Part shown: positions 22,641 to 33,025 of the stretch, piece by piece
How the letters are laid out: each line of letters starts with the position of its first letter
Position numbering within the stretch: the stretch's first letter is position 1
From: Avena insularis
Lineage: Eukaryota > Streptophyta > Magnoliopsida > Poales > Poaceae
Length of the DNA: 64,000 nt
Assembly: GCA_023614405.1 (NCBI GenBank)
Contig: CM042688.1
Coordinates: 439,880,028 to 439,944,027 of the forward strand
Reading direction: 5' to 3'
Notes under the pieces: model-generated
The model's database searches: none
What the model was told of the DNA's origin: nothing
What the model saw: the letters and a program-made list of their open reading frames with translations, nothing else
Position numbers and translations under genes: made by a program

Positions 22641-24185
22641 GACAACGCTATTCATAGACTCGCAATTTTACACTCGCTTATACAAGTTACGATACGTACA
22701 CGCGAGCAGACACTAAAATGGTACAACCACACGTAGGCGCGCAAATGTTTTGAATGATTGACACATGCTCTAGGAGGCAGAAAGAGAAGTCTACTATACA
22801 TGACGAATGGTAAAGAGAATTTTTTCGGAGCGCTTATGAAATGGACTAAGCTATTTGATCGTCACACGTTTTGTCTACCAGCTATGCTCCGGTGGGCGGA
22901 AAGAGAAGCGTGTGCGCTAGACGACGAAGGCGCGAGCAAGAATTCAGAAAAAATGATCATTTGGCGCGTGAACGTTTAGAGCTACACAGTATATATCAGA
23001 TGAAATTTCTCTATATGCGAGTGTTCATGGAAAATTACATTTATCAGCCGCGTCCCGGGGGGCGCAGAGAGAAGTCTAGTATTGATTAATAGCTAATGCA
23101 TTTTTTTCTCATTATAACTGCTCACTGAATTAACATTACCATGCCAGCCAAACCATAGTTGTGCACAATATATTATCTTTATAAGTTTTTTCTCATAAAT
23201 TAGAAAATATGCCAATTAAAACAAAACAAAAAACATCAGTCAATTTTAGTCTCTGCAGATTGATAGAAACATGAAATAAACAGCTTACAACATCTCTTTT
23301 CCCAATCAAATTGCCAAAACTAAGAACGATATTTTGAAATGAAAATTACCATTAACAAGTGATGAATTGGTAAGTTCTGAATAAATGATCTTCGTTGATT
23401 GTGGCGTTATGATACCTCGACACAAATATATACTTAAATCGCATCATTCCTGTTTAAACAGACAACTTCCTTTCCAAGATATCCAAGCTAGAAATAATGA
23501 TCACGTTCTTGTGATCCAAATATGCTTCAGCGAGAGTTCAAGTAAACTATGCTGCCACCAAACACCGAAACGGGGCCGACATGGTACATGGTGTAGCTCC
23601 ATGTGAATTGTGTCAGGAGGTTTGAGCAGCAGTGTTAGTTGGCCACTTTCAATCTAGAAGTTGTACTTTAGTGAGTCGAGTAGAACTGAGAAATAATACG
23701 GTAGATATAATGAAATATCGCCTTGATGTGTCTTGCAAAGTAATAAAAGGCATAAAAGGTGAAGTGGGTGTCTGTACGTGTAGGATTGTGCAATCTGATA
23801 TGGTGTGCTCACCTAGGTCTGAACGGATCAGCGTAGGTACTATCCGCATCTCGTCCTCGGCCGTATCGTGTCACCAGCGGTGCCACACAAGCGCAGTTGA
23901 TCGCAGCAAGAAAGTGAAAGGGTGAGCGGACGCGGAACTGTAAAGCGGGGATGAGCAAGTTCGCACTTGTATCCGAGCGATCGAGCGGGAGAGGCGGCGC
24001 CGAGGACAAGGGAGTGCCCAACACCAGGGCCGTTCCCTCTTGCTTGTAGCCCTCCTGCCGCCCCGTCGCCCACCTCGATCCATAGTTCCTCTAATGCAGC
24101 TGATGGAGCAGTAGATGTAGTGGCCGGTAGCGCTCGCGGTCGTACAGGAGAGGAGGCGTTAAGGACCTATTAAAACTCTAAAAAA
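22641..24185. other. Anonymous sequence, no gene recognised
   Basis: Contains a loose threefold repeat at 22,770-23,085 (variants of GGCGGAAAGAGAAG), AT-rich DNA to about 23,400, and GC-rich sequence at about 23,800-24,150 with only short unrelated ORFs. Nothing here can be assigned to a gene or element family. Confidence 0.35.
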
Positions 24186-24640
24186 AAATTTCGAAACGGG
24201 GATAACATCCTGGGCTCTGCATATGCACACAACATTTTATTAAAAGTCAATCATTCGAATTTATTCAAATTCATGGATCGCTCAAAGTTGAAACATGAAC
24301 CAACGGGCGAAAAATAACAAGCATATAGCAACTAAGCACTGCGTAGTCTACCAGTATGCTGCCAGCCAGACCGGCTCCGGCTCAGGATATGCTGAGCGAC
24401 GAGCGATTCCACCCAATAACCATAGTATCCTGCTGATCGGAAGTTAGGAGGAACGCCCATAGCTCGACCTGCAAGAAATTGAAAGATCATTTATTGTTAA
24501 AAATTATATCATTCCTACATCTCCATATAGCCTAATATAAAGCTGAAGCATAAATGCGAATTCTAGCCTTATCAGACTTTTCTAATCTATTTAACCAATT
24601 ACCAAACATATTGTTAAAATATTTAGTCTTATAAATCTTT
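24186..24640 (-). mobile_element. LINE 3'-end fragment (zf-RVT C-terminus and 3' UTR)
   Basis: The minus-strand translation contains MFGNWLNRLEKS followed by KARIRIYASALY, a stop, then AIWRCRNDIIFNN. These match MFGNWLNRF and KARICIGVSALVWSIWRCRN of the split LINE at 33,680-51,407. The 3' UTR is also related (TTATCCCCGTTTCGAAA here, TTATTTCCCTTTTCGAAAA there), with the terminus near 24,186. The copy is strongly 5'-truncated, as is usual for LINEs. It has no insertion where the other copy carries the Helitron, so it serves as an empty-site relative. Confidence 0.82.
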
Positions 24641-26309
24641 AAAATATAAGAAAACAAAAATCAAAGTCAGATGCGAAAATGGCGTTGGGCTAGATTTTCG
24701 GACCAAGGAGCAGGCCTAATAGCCCCATTAACAAGGAGGCATGGAAATGGATCTGCGGAGCAGCGACCTTTTTGAAAGGACGCTGCTAGGAAGTGCGTAC
24801 GCTCGTTTCTGCACTACGCGGTGCTCCCCCTGTCGGAAAGTAACACATTCCCAAAATGGAAAAAAGGGCCCAGGTGGTCCGTGCACAATGCCCCTAGTAT
24901 TTTGTATTCACCTGATAATAAAGCCCTAGGTCCCAAATCCCCCAAATCCTAGGCTCTATGGCCCCGGTCCGGTGACAGAGGATTTGTTACATGCTGAGGA
25001 GCTTTTCGTCAGTTTGGTATTTTCTCTGCTCCATCTGATCCCCTAGGTGATGCTCTGGTTCTAGCTTTTTTTCTCTTCAAGATGTAATTCTTCAGGTACT
25101 ACAACAAAATGCATCATTTATCATCCACCAGGCCCATGATCACATATTATGTAACTTCTGATCCAAATAGCCCTTCTCAGATGTGACTATCTTTGCATCC
25201 CCATCTTGTGCTCATGGAAAAAAACAGATGTATAAACCCTGTTAACAGCAACATCCGTATGACTTAAACATGGAACTTGCTTAGGAAAAAGATCTATGAA
25301 GCCTGTATGTAACTCGTTAGATTTTCATGTAAACCTGAAATATCCATGTGATTGATAGTTCAGAAATAACAAGGATATATTTGTACTAGAAATAAGATAC
25401 AATTAAGTTGGATATTTGAACAAGAATTGTGCATGTATCAACAAGCAGCACTTTTCCCAGAAGAATGAAGAATGGGAAAAAAAGGAAACAGTGGCAGAAT
25501 GTAACTAAGTAAGACTAACACACAAGCAGCGTCGACGCACACCACACCACGGCCAAAATTTGTAGTTAGATGTCCATGATATTGTTGTCGATCAAGTATC
25601 ATCTAACCGATGCTTTAATCCTTGTGCACGTGGTTTTTGAGTGAACCGAGAATCAGGTTGTAACAATATTGTTTCTTAATCCGCAAATAGAAGTGGCGCC
25701 TAGAAGTTGCATGTTGGAAGTCACAACGTCCACCACCCCATGTACCTCGACACCCACAGGTCGCAACTAGTAGTTCCCTTTCTGGTGAATAAAATCTTGG
25801 GATCGCAAAGCAGCAATATTTACAGAGATAGTAACTGATGTTGGAACCAGTACTTGTGTATCCTCTTTGCAGTTAGTAGTTTCTCCTCCTATTGTAGGTA
25901 ACTGCATGTACAAAAATTAAACAAACAAGTAGTTTATATGCTGGTGTTTATGGCAATGAAAAGGAAGTGTTTATGGCAATGAAAAGGAAAAGGTATAAAT
26001 TGCATGTATTTGGAAAGACCAAAAAATAATGATGCATGGTAGTTTCTCTCCACCGTAGTGCTGATTTAAGCATTCAAAATTTGTATCCTTTATACAAAAA
26101 CCATATATGCCATTGATGTAACAAATATAGCTATAGTTGAACCAAAACTACATCCAGATACTAGGTGTGGGCCCTAATGAAATTACTCTTATCTAACTAG
26201 CTGCATATACTAATTATTTGAGAGAAAGTGTATCTAGTACTAGTGATTTATCGGTTTATTACATACATGAAATACATCTAGATTTGTAGAAAGAAAATAC
26301 TGCAACCAT
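24641..26309. other. Anonymous sequence with a repeated module end and a short tandem duplication
   Basis: No gene is recognised. At 24,765-24,832 a GC-rich stretch (TTTTTGAAAGG, then CACTACGCGGTGCTCCCC) resembles the module at 27,944-28,020. A perfect 23-bp direct duplication lies at 25,944-25,966 and 25,967-25,989. The rest is AT-rich. Confidence 0.4.
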
Positions 26310-26680
26310 TTGAACAGGTTGTATCTATTGTCAAAATTATACATCTCATGATTATTTCAGTAAACCCATCTTAACAGGATGTACAAATGATAAAAAAAAC
26401 TTGCATCCTATAGTAACCTGCCACTGTATAAAATATTTTAAAATTACAGGTGTAAAAATATACATTAGATTAGGTAAAACCAGACAAACTTCTTAGCACA
26501 GGATGTATATTTGATCAGAAATTTTCATCCTATGATAGTACAGTAACCTACCCACTGATATAATAAGATCTAAAGGTTCATGTGTAAAATATACATCCAA
26601 CTGACCAACTGTCCATCTTTAACTCATGATGTATATATTTTAAGCATGAATGTATACATCCCAAGTGAGGTATAGAAAGT
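26310..26680. repeat. Degenerate tandem repeat, about 122-bp spacing
   Basis: Recurrent elements ACAGGATGTA, CATCCTA and AGTAACCTxCCCACTG recur in order. The CATCCTA and ACCTxCC block occurs at 26,404 and 26,526, 122 bp apart, and weaker copies flank it. No ORF. Confidence 0.5.
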
Positions 26681-27065
26681 TACAGTCTATATATAAAAAG
26701 TTATAGGCTGTATATTTTAAGCATGAAACTATACATATGCAAAAAGTTACAGTCTATATATAAAAAGTTACAGGCTATATATTTTAAGCATGAAACTATA
26801 GATATGCCAAAAGTTATAGTCTATATATAAAAAGTTACAGGCTATATATAAAAGTTACAGTCCATATGCATTTAATACAGTAAAGGTACAGCCGAGATAC
26901 TATCCATATGCAAAAAGTTATAGTCTAGATACTATCCATATGCAAAAAGTTACTTGCTAATTACGGTCTATATGTATAAAAAGTTTTCCATATGCATTTC
27001 ATACCGTCCATATGCAAAAAGTTACAGGCTAGATAAAAAAGTTACAGTCCATAAGCAAGAGGTAG
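26681..27065. repeat. GTTACAG degenerate tandem array 1
   Basis: At least ten head-to-tail variants of AAAAAGTTACAGGCTATAT or AAAAAGTTACAGTCCATATGC with irregular spacing of about 20-40 bp, all in one orientation. The same motif forms arrays at 29,205-29,720, 30,712-31,050 and 31,470-31,600. It is AT-rich and non-coding. Confidence 0.7.
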
Positions 27066-27261
27066 TAGCCTAGGTTACACATTTACAATTTGTTGCAAGA
27101 GACCTGCAACACACTCGTAGGAATCTGGAATTTTCGTGGATACATAGATCCAATGCAAAATTGACAACTTTAGCTGTTATTACACAAGTTGCAAGTAGTA
27201 TTAACTGTTGGTACCAAATTGTACAGAGTAGCAAGAAGCTAAGTTTGTTGGATTTGTTCAC

Positions 27262-27943
27262 GTCACTCACCTTTGTGTGTTGCCGGAGGAAACTGTCCGT
27301 GGCGAGCCGGCGGCAAGCCTTCCACCGCCTCTGCTTTGGCCTTCCTAGCCGCATCTATGGACATGCCTACCATGGGGACAGGATGAGCACAGAGAGGAAT
27401 CCGGGAACGGTGGCGCCGCCGGCCGCAGGATCCTGGCGATTCGGATGCGCCTCGACCGCCCAAGCCTACAACTGCTCGTGTTGCTGCTTGGACCTATGCC
27501 AAGAACACAGATCGAGCTCCTCCCCTTTCTCCTCCCATCAACCCTGCCCCCCGCAAGAGATCTCCTCTCGCCGCTGCAACAAGAGGTGGTTTGCCGAGGG
27601 CGAACGCACGACATGCTTCTCCTATTCTCGCATCGCTCTGCACTGGCTCGTTTCAGTCGTGTATGAGTGTTTGTCCGTGGGATTGAGAGGGAAGAGGAAG
27701 CAAATGGAGATGGGGAAAGAAAGTCACTAGGACAATGAACAGATTACTGACACAATGCGTGGTTGCTAGTCTTCACCATGTAATGCCATGTGGGCCTCTC
27801 CCTTGGATAGGACTCCTTCACGTGAATGTGACCGGCACATGGAGCCAGGTTGGTCCCTGCACCGACTCCCGTCGATGGAAGTCCACCCAACCAGATCGGA
27901 CGATAGCGACGTGTGCGCACTCCCTAACGCCAGAAAGTGCCTA
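27262..27943 (-). other. GC-rich island 1, possible first exon of a minus-strand unit
   Basis: A GC-rich block within AT-rich DNA. On the minus strand it ends with an AAAG/GTGAGT sequence near 27,270 that fits a splice donor, followed by AT-rich intron-like sequence. The ORFs inside (for example 27,345-27,614 on the minus strand) show no recognisable domain and are low-complexity in Arg and Ser. Island 4 (32,380-32,996) is a diverged copy with similar flanks on both sides. This may be the 5' part of an unidentified transposon gene or a captured gene fragment. Confidence 0.4.
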
Positions 27944-28020
27944 GGCAAGAATTAGATTTCACGTTTTTGAAAGGGTATTTCTACACAGTGCGCGCGCACT
28001 ATTCTACTCTACGGAGTGCC
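27944..28020 (-). repeat. Shared module end with perfect palindrome
   Basis: A 27-bp segment (27,946-27,972) is repeated exactly at 32,997-33,023. It is followed here by the 14-bp perfect palindrome AGTGCGCGCGCACT (27,987-28,000) and CTACGGAGTGCCCC. A looser copy lies at 24,765-24,832. It may be a terminal or subterminal part of a repeated element. Confidence 0.5.
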
Positions 28021-28198
28021 CCACCTAGATTAGGAAACCATCCGTTCCGATAACCCAGGATATGCCAAATTAGAAAACGCACCGTCACGCAACGCGCAGC
28101 CTGTGATACAGGCTAGATTGAAAATCCCACGTGCAGGGATCCCGAGCCCCGGGTACACGACTTCAGTTTGTCGGTCTAGATTCACATGTATTTATATA

Positions 28199-28522
28199 CT
28201 TTCTCCGTTCCGGTTTATTAGGTACACATGTAGTTTAAAAACAACTTTGATCATTAATTTTAGCCAATAAAATATGTAATATGTGTCTCAAAAAATATAT
28301 CATTAGAAACTTCTTTTGAAGGTGGATCCGATGGTATGATTTTTGTAACATATTATGTAAAATTTGTTGATGAAAATCAATGGTCAAACTTGTTCTTAAA
28401 CTACATCCGATTCAAATTAATGTTCTCGAATTTGTCTAGATTCGGATGTATCTAGCACTAAAACTTGACTAGATATATTCGAATCTAGACAAATCTAAGA
28501 TATTAATATGAATCGAAGGAAG
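28199..28522. mobile_element. Stowaway-like MITE (324 bp, diverged, composite)
   Basis: Flanked by TA on both sides (28,197-28,198 and 28,523-28,524). The ends CTTTCTCCGTTCCGG and, inverted, CTTCCTTCGATTC resemble the Stowaway end CTCCCTCCGTTCC. The interior holds two inverted repeats: arms around TGTAGTTTAAAAACAACTTTG and its counterpart near 28,390, and a second palindrome at about 28,430-28,495 (TTTGTCTAGATTCG and CGAATCTAGACAAA). This suggests one MITE nested in or fused to another. No ORF. Confidence 0.65.
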
Positions 28523-28977
28523 TACTAAAATACATCACTAAAATACGTCTAGATACACACGTTCATACAGGGAGTACTAGTTGGATGTGATTTAGAAACC
28601 ACTCAAATATTTATACACTAGATGCGTTGCACACGTACAAACGGATGCTCACACGTACAAAATCGAAATCTCAACCCCTGTCATCTCTGCTATCCGGAAG
28701 ATTATACCAGACCCTAATTTTTTTATAGCTACATCCAGCTTTAACTTGAAAATAATTTGATAAGTACACAGGTTTTTAGTTGGATAGATGTAACTTGAAG
28801 GGGAAAACACTTTATGCTGGTAGATCTTCCCACCCCTCGTAAAATTGGACTAGTTTTGTAACTTTGGAATCATGCTTAGCACCCTCCAGTTATCCACAAC
28901 ATAGAAGTTACATATTGATACAGCCGTAAATATATCTAAGCATCACACAAGAATGCATCTTGTCAAGATACATACTA

Positions 28978-29060
28978 CTCCCTCCATCTCAAAATAGATG
29001 TCATCTAGATACATCCCAAATTTAGACTAATTTGCGACATCTATTTTAAAACAAAGGGAG
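28978..29060. mobile_element. Stowaway MITE, 83 bp
   Basis: Flanked by the TA target duplication (28,976-28,977 and 29,061-29,062). It starts CTCCCTCCATCTCAAAATAG and ends, inverted, CTCCCTTTGTTTTAAAATAG, the classic Stowaway terminal inverted repeat. The arms pair along most of the element (AGATGTC and GACATCT). It is non-autonomous and would be mobilised by a Tc1/mariner-type transposase. Confidence 0.88.
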
Positions 29061-29204
29061 TAAATATCATGTACGAGAACAGAAACTGACAAACATTGAA
29101 CCAAAAAAACTTACCCCCTCAAGTATCATACTTTAATACATATGCTACATGCTGAGTACTTAAAAAGATTTACAGTGCACAAACCAAATGGAGTTTCAGG
29201 CTTT

Positions 29205-29720
29205 GCTAAAAAGTTACAGCCCATGTATGAAAGAGTTACATGGTAGATACAAAAAATTACAGGCTAGATATGAAGATGCAGTTCATACGCAAAAAAAAGT
29301 TACAGGCTACATAAAGTCCATATATATATATATATATATGATGTTACAGGCTGAAAAGTCCCCATATACAAAAAGTTACTTGCTAGTTACAGTGTATGTA
29401 AAAAAACTCCCTGTAAAAAGTTAAATCAATTAAAATCGACAACTATAGTATTAAATACATTCATATTGATTAAAGTTACATGCATAATATACATATTAAC
29501 AAAAAGTTACATGCATATGTAAAAAATACATCGTTTTAATAGTTAAATTCGTTAAAGTTGTCAACCACGCTATTAAATACATTCATATTGATTAAAGTTA
29601 CATGCATATATAGTCAAGATGTAAAAAGTTACAGCTGGTGTAAAATTACAGGGAAGATGTAAAAAGTTACAGCTGGTGTAAAAATGTTATAGTCCAGACA
29701 CGGAAAGTTACACGTTGAGA
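29205..29720. repeat. GTTACAG array 2 with TA microsatellite and 122-bp tandem duplication
   Basis: GTTACAG motifs recur at 29,210-29,420 and 29,460-29,710. A (TA)n run occupies about 29,321-29,339. Between them a segment that includes TATTAAATACATTCATATTG is duplicated with 122-bp spacing (29,449 and 29,571). No ORF. Confidence 0.65.
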
Positions 29721-30389
29721 TGAATTAGTACTTCATCTAAATTGCCCCAAAAATGAGTGCTTATTTGAACCTCATAGTTACATCCTAATAGGAATTAGTG
29801 CTAATTTGAATATGATAGTTACAATCTCTGACACAAACACAATAGCACATCAGCACCACCCACCAAACTGTCTAATATTGTATCACCAATAGCACGACAA
29901 CACCATCCATAAGACAAAGAAAAATCAACGGGAACAACAAAACCATCATATATTTCCTTGACAGTGGTTCAAATCGCTTTATTACTCTTGAACATTGGGA
30001 TGTTGCAGTAAAATTAACAAATGAACACTACCATGGTGGATGGTACTACTAGGAATGTGATGCGGTAAATGGAATGGTGGTTTTCTAATGGCAAAAGCAA
30101 GGCGGATTAGTAGATAGCTGAGGTGATGAGTTTTCTTACTTGTAGAACTATTAGAATTGGAGCGTTTATCCCCACCACCTGTAAATTCAAGTACATTATC
30201 TACATCCCCTAAGAGAAAAGGCAACCAACAAAATATGAGTACTCGCATGTTTTGCCTGTAATTTTTGTACATTATATACATTCCCGTGAGAGAAACTAAA
30301 GAAACACCTATGATTACTAGCATATTTTTGCTTGTAATTTTTTTAGCATTATACACATCCCCTAGTGAGAAAAAATTAAATCCAACCGG
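29721..30389. other. Anonymous AT-rich sequence
   Basis: No gene is recognised. The longest frame (124 codons, minus, 29,982-30,356) contains hydrophobic stretches from TTT-rich codons but no known domain, and I do not call it. Confidence 0.35.
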
Positions 30390-30660
30390 CGTGACTACTA
30401 GACAAGCAAGACAGAGACTACTAGAACATCACCACCGTGACCAAGTTGGGGCCAAATCAAAACGCCCACTGAATCAACAACGCGGGGAAACGAGCCAGAT
30501 TGAAGCACTCACCAGCTCAAAAAATGACCAAAGTGCACCAAAGTTTCGATGCAGCACTATGTCGTTGATGCTCTCTCGCCAACACCTCTGGCATGGCGAC
30601 CCACCTCGGACCCGACGGACTGCTTGCCGCCGACGAGGCCGATTTACTACGTAGCTAATG
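30390..30660 (-). other. GC-rich island 2 with splice-donor-like edge
   Basis: A short GC-rich block between two GTTACAG arrays. On the minus strand GAGCTG/GTGAGTG lies at about 30,512, resembling an exon edge, as in island 1. The frame includes INDIVLHRNFGALWSFFEL, for which I recognise no family. It may be a captured or decayed exon. Confidence 0.35.
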
Positions 30661-30711
30661 CAGGAGAAGGTGCTCAAAGAGCGGGAGCGCATAATTCTGT
30701 GAATAAAGAGG

Positions 30712-31050
30712 ATAAAGTTACATGCTATATGCAAAAATAGTTACAGCCTCAAAGTAATAGGCTTGATATAGACTGTTTTCAGAAAAGTTACGGTCTATAT
30801 ACAAATGTTAGAGACTACATGCAAAGAGTTACAGGCTATATGCAAATAGTTACAGCCTGAAAGTCACAGGCTAGATATAGTCCATATTTGAGAAGTTACA
30901 GGCTATATACAACAAGAGTTACATGCTATTATGCAAATAGTTACGGCTAGAGTTACAACCTATGATATAGTAAAAAAATTGCATGCTAGATATGGCCCAT
31001 ATTTAAAAATGTTACAGGCTAGATGCAATGAGTGACATGCTATGATATAG
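30712..31050. repeat. GTTACAG array 3
   Basis: Repeated variants of AAAGTTACAGGCTATATGCAAA and GTTACATGCTA, all in the same orientation as arrays 1 and 2. Non-coding. Confidence 0.68.
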
Positions 31051-31189
31051 TAGGTATAAGAGTATCTTTCAGGCCAGATAGTCATCCTAATTAACCAAGA
31101 AAATTATTATTATGGTGGACAAAAAATATTATTCACTTTATCACAAATATCTAAATCTTCTATCACTATCGCACTTTATTCCTGCAAAT

Positions 31190-31464
31190 AGAAAGCGGTT
31201 AAGGTGCCGTTCCTGTATCCCAGCCATTTGGCAAGCCAATCCTTAACCTCAACACACAACATAGCATACGCAACACAAAAAAGAAGCACAGAATGAGCAA
31301 GAAGATCAAGGGCTGTGGAGTTGGAGTACCAGTACAGCAGGAGCCTCGGCAAGGAGAAGAAGCCTCCAGCGAAGAGGGTTCAGGTGAAGCTGCAGATGGC
31401 AAGGGCCCTGAGCAACCTCGTGTCGCCCAGCAGCACTGCAGCTGCCGACGGCTCTAAGCAAGCA
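31190..31464 (+). pseudogene. GC-rich island 3, unidentified gene fragment
   Basis: The plus-strand frame from about 31,315 reads YQYSRSLGKEKKPPAKRVQV followed by KLQMARALSNLVSPSS, a sequence with normal amino-acid composition and codon use unlike the flanking arrays. The frame then runs straight into a GTTACAG array, so only a fragment is present. I do not recognise the gene. It could be an exon piece captured by a transposon. Confidence 0.4.
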
Positions 31465-31600
31465 AATTATAACCAAAAAGGTTACAAGCTAGATACAGTC
31501 CGTATGCAAAAAAATGTTACAAAAAGATACTGTACATATTCAGAAAGGTAACATGCTAGATATGGAAAATGTTACATGTACCCTCTATGACCAAAGAAAA
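31465..31600. repeat. GTTACAG array 4
   Basis: A short array of GTTACAAGCTAGATACAGTC, ATGTTACA and related units directly after island 3, in the same orientation as the other arrays. Confidence 0.6.
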
Positions 31601-32379
31601 AGTTGCATATACAGTTTGGCGCCCTACATCTAAAGTGCCCAACAAAAAAAGTTTGAACCATGCATGTAATTACATCCTGAAAATGAATTTGTACTAATTA
31701 AAGTCAGTTCCATTCTATAACACAAACAACAACAACAACACCCTCCCCCCCCCTCCCTCCTCTACTGTAAGAAAATTTAACACAAGAGCACTTAGGCATG
31801 TAACTATGGCTTACAAAAAATTCAGTAAATACAACAAAAATTAATAACAACCCCCTACTGACTACACATCCATGTAACAGATGCCTAGTGACTAAATCTA
31901 GCAAAGCTTACTAGAAAAAATTAGGCATGTAACTATAGCTAGTTATCTACACCCGACAACGGCAGAGAACCATGTTAAAGGTAAAACCTAGTTATCAACT
32001 ATGGAAAAATAAATCACACATCAGTAAGCACCTACGGAGTGGTAGATCCAATTCTTGCGGAAAATGACATCATGTGGGTGCAGCAAGCATTATGCATATA
32101 TTCATCTTGCTAGAACTTATTTGGGAAGTGTAAAGTAGATAGACCTAAGAATTTCCCACTGTCCACGGTTTGCACTTTGCAGCCTTTGGTAAAACACTTG
32201 CAGGCTGCAGAGTACCGTAGGAATCAGTAATCGATGGATACATCAGAGCAAAATTAGCAATTTTGACGGAATGAAACCCAAATAGCACTCTGTTATTACA
32301 CAAGTATTCAACTATTATTCGCAAAGAAAAAGAGCCAAGTAGTATTCACTGCTACAAACAGAGACTCACAAGGTTGTTC
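31601..32379. other. Anonymous AT-rich sequence with AAC and C-rich low-complexity run
   Basis: A simple (AAC)n run followed by a CT/C-rich tract lies at about 31,724-31,762. From about 32,180 the sequence is a diverged copy of 27,080-27,260 (shared CGTAGGAATC, GGATACAT, GCAAAATT, TGTTATTACACAAGT in order), leading into island 4. No gene. Confidence 0.45.
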
Positions 32380-33025
32380 CCGTCGCTCGCCTATATGGAT
32401 GATCAGAATCATTCATTCATGCGTGGGGCTCTCCAATTCGGCCCTCTTGCTATCCCCCATCATCCTATCTGCCGCAGGGGAGGACGACGACCTGGAGTCC
32501 GTGGAAAGCACCACTGCCCGATGAAGATCCATGGGCATCAGACATGGGGGCTCTCCTCCATTTCGGCCCTCTAGCTCGCCTCCATCGTCCCATCTGCCAC
32601 TGGGGAGGACGACGACCTGGATTCCGAGGAGAGCACCGCCGCCCGCTGCAGATCCATGAGTATCAGGATACGGCATGACGCAGGTGCCTGCTGCTACTCC
32701 TTCTATCCTTCCTCCTCCCAGCTGGAATTCTCCTCCTCGGCCGCAGACGGAGATGGCTCGCCGGGAATTGCCCCTCCTACCCCTCACAAGGTGTTGCCTG
32801 CTTGATTGCCGCCTGTCCGGAGAGAAGGAAGGAAACAGACAACTCGAGAGAGAGGGAGAGGAGAAGGCGATGAGGACGACTTTTCCACCACACCGAAAAT
32901 ACTGGTCCCGCTAACCGACGCGTGCGTCCGCGTCCAGACGATTAGATCAGACGGCGACAACACGCGCGCACTGTGTAGCACACCAGAGTGCCCGCGCAAG
33001 AATTAGATTTCACGTTTTTGAAATG
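32380..33025 (-). other. GC-rich island 4, diverged copy of island 1, with module end
   Basis: A GC-rich block that follows the same upstream sequence as island 1 and ends with the same 27-bp segment (32,997-33,023). A CGCGCGCACTGTGTAG stretch near 32,963 recalls the palindrome at 27,987. ORFs on both strands are rich in Pro, Arg and Ser and show no domain. Islands 1 and 4 with their flanks appear to be two copies of one repeat about 5 kb apart, in direct orientation. Confidence 0.45.

Noticed and set aside
27161..27730. 189-codon plus-strand ORF
   Set aside because: It begins in AT-rich sequence and crosses the GC-rich island antisense to the splice-like signal. Cys/Ser-rich composition and no domain.
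26681..31600. CRISPR-like array
   Set aside because: Units are degenerate, spacing is irregular, there are no uniform spacers or cas genes, and the context is a plant genome.
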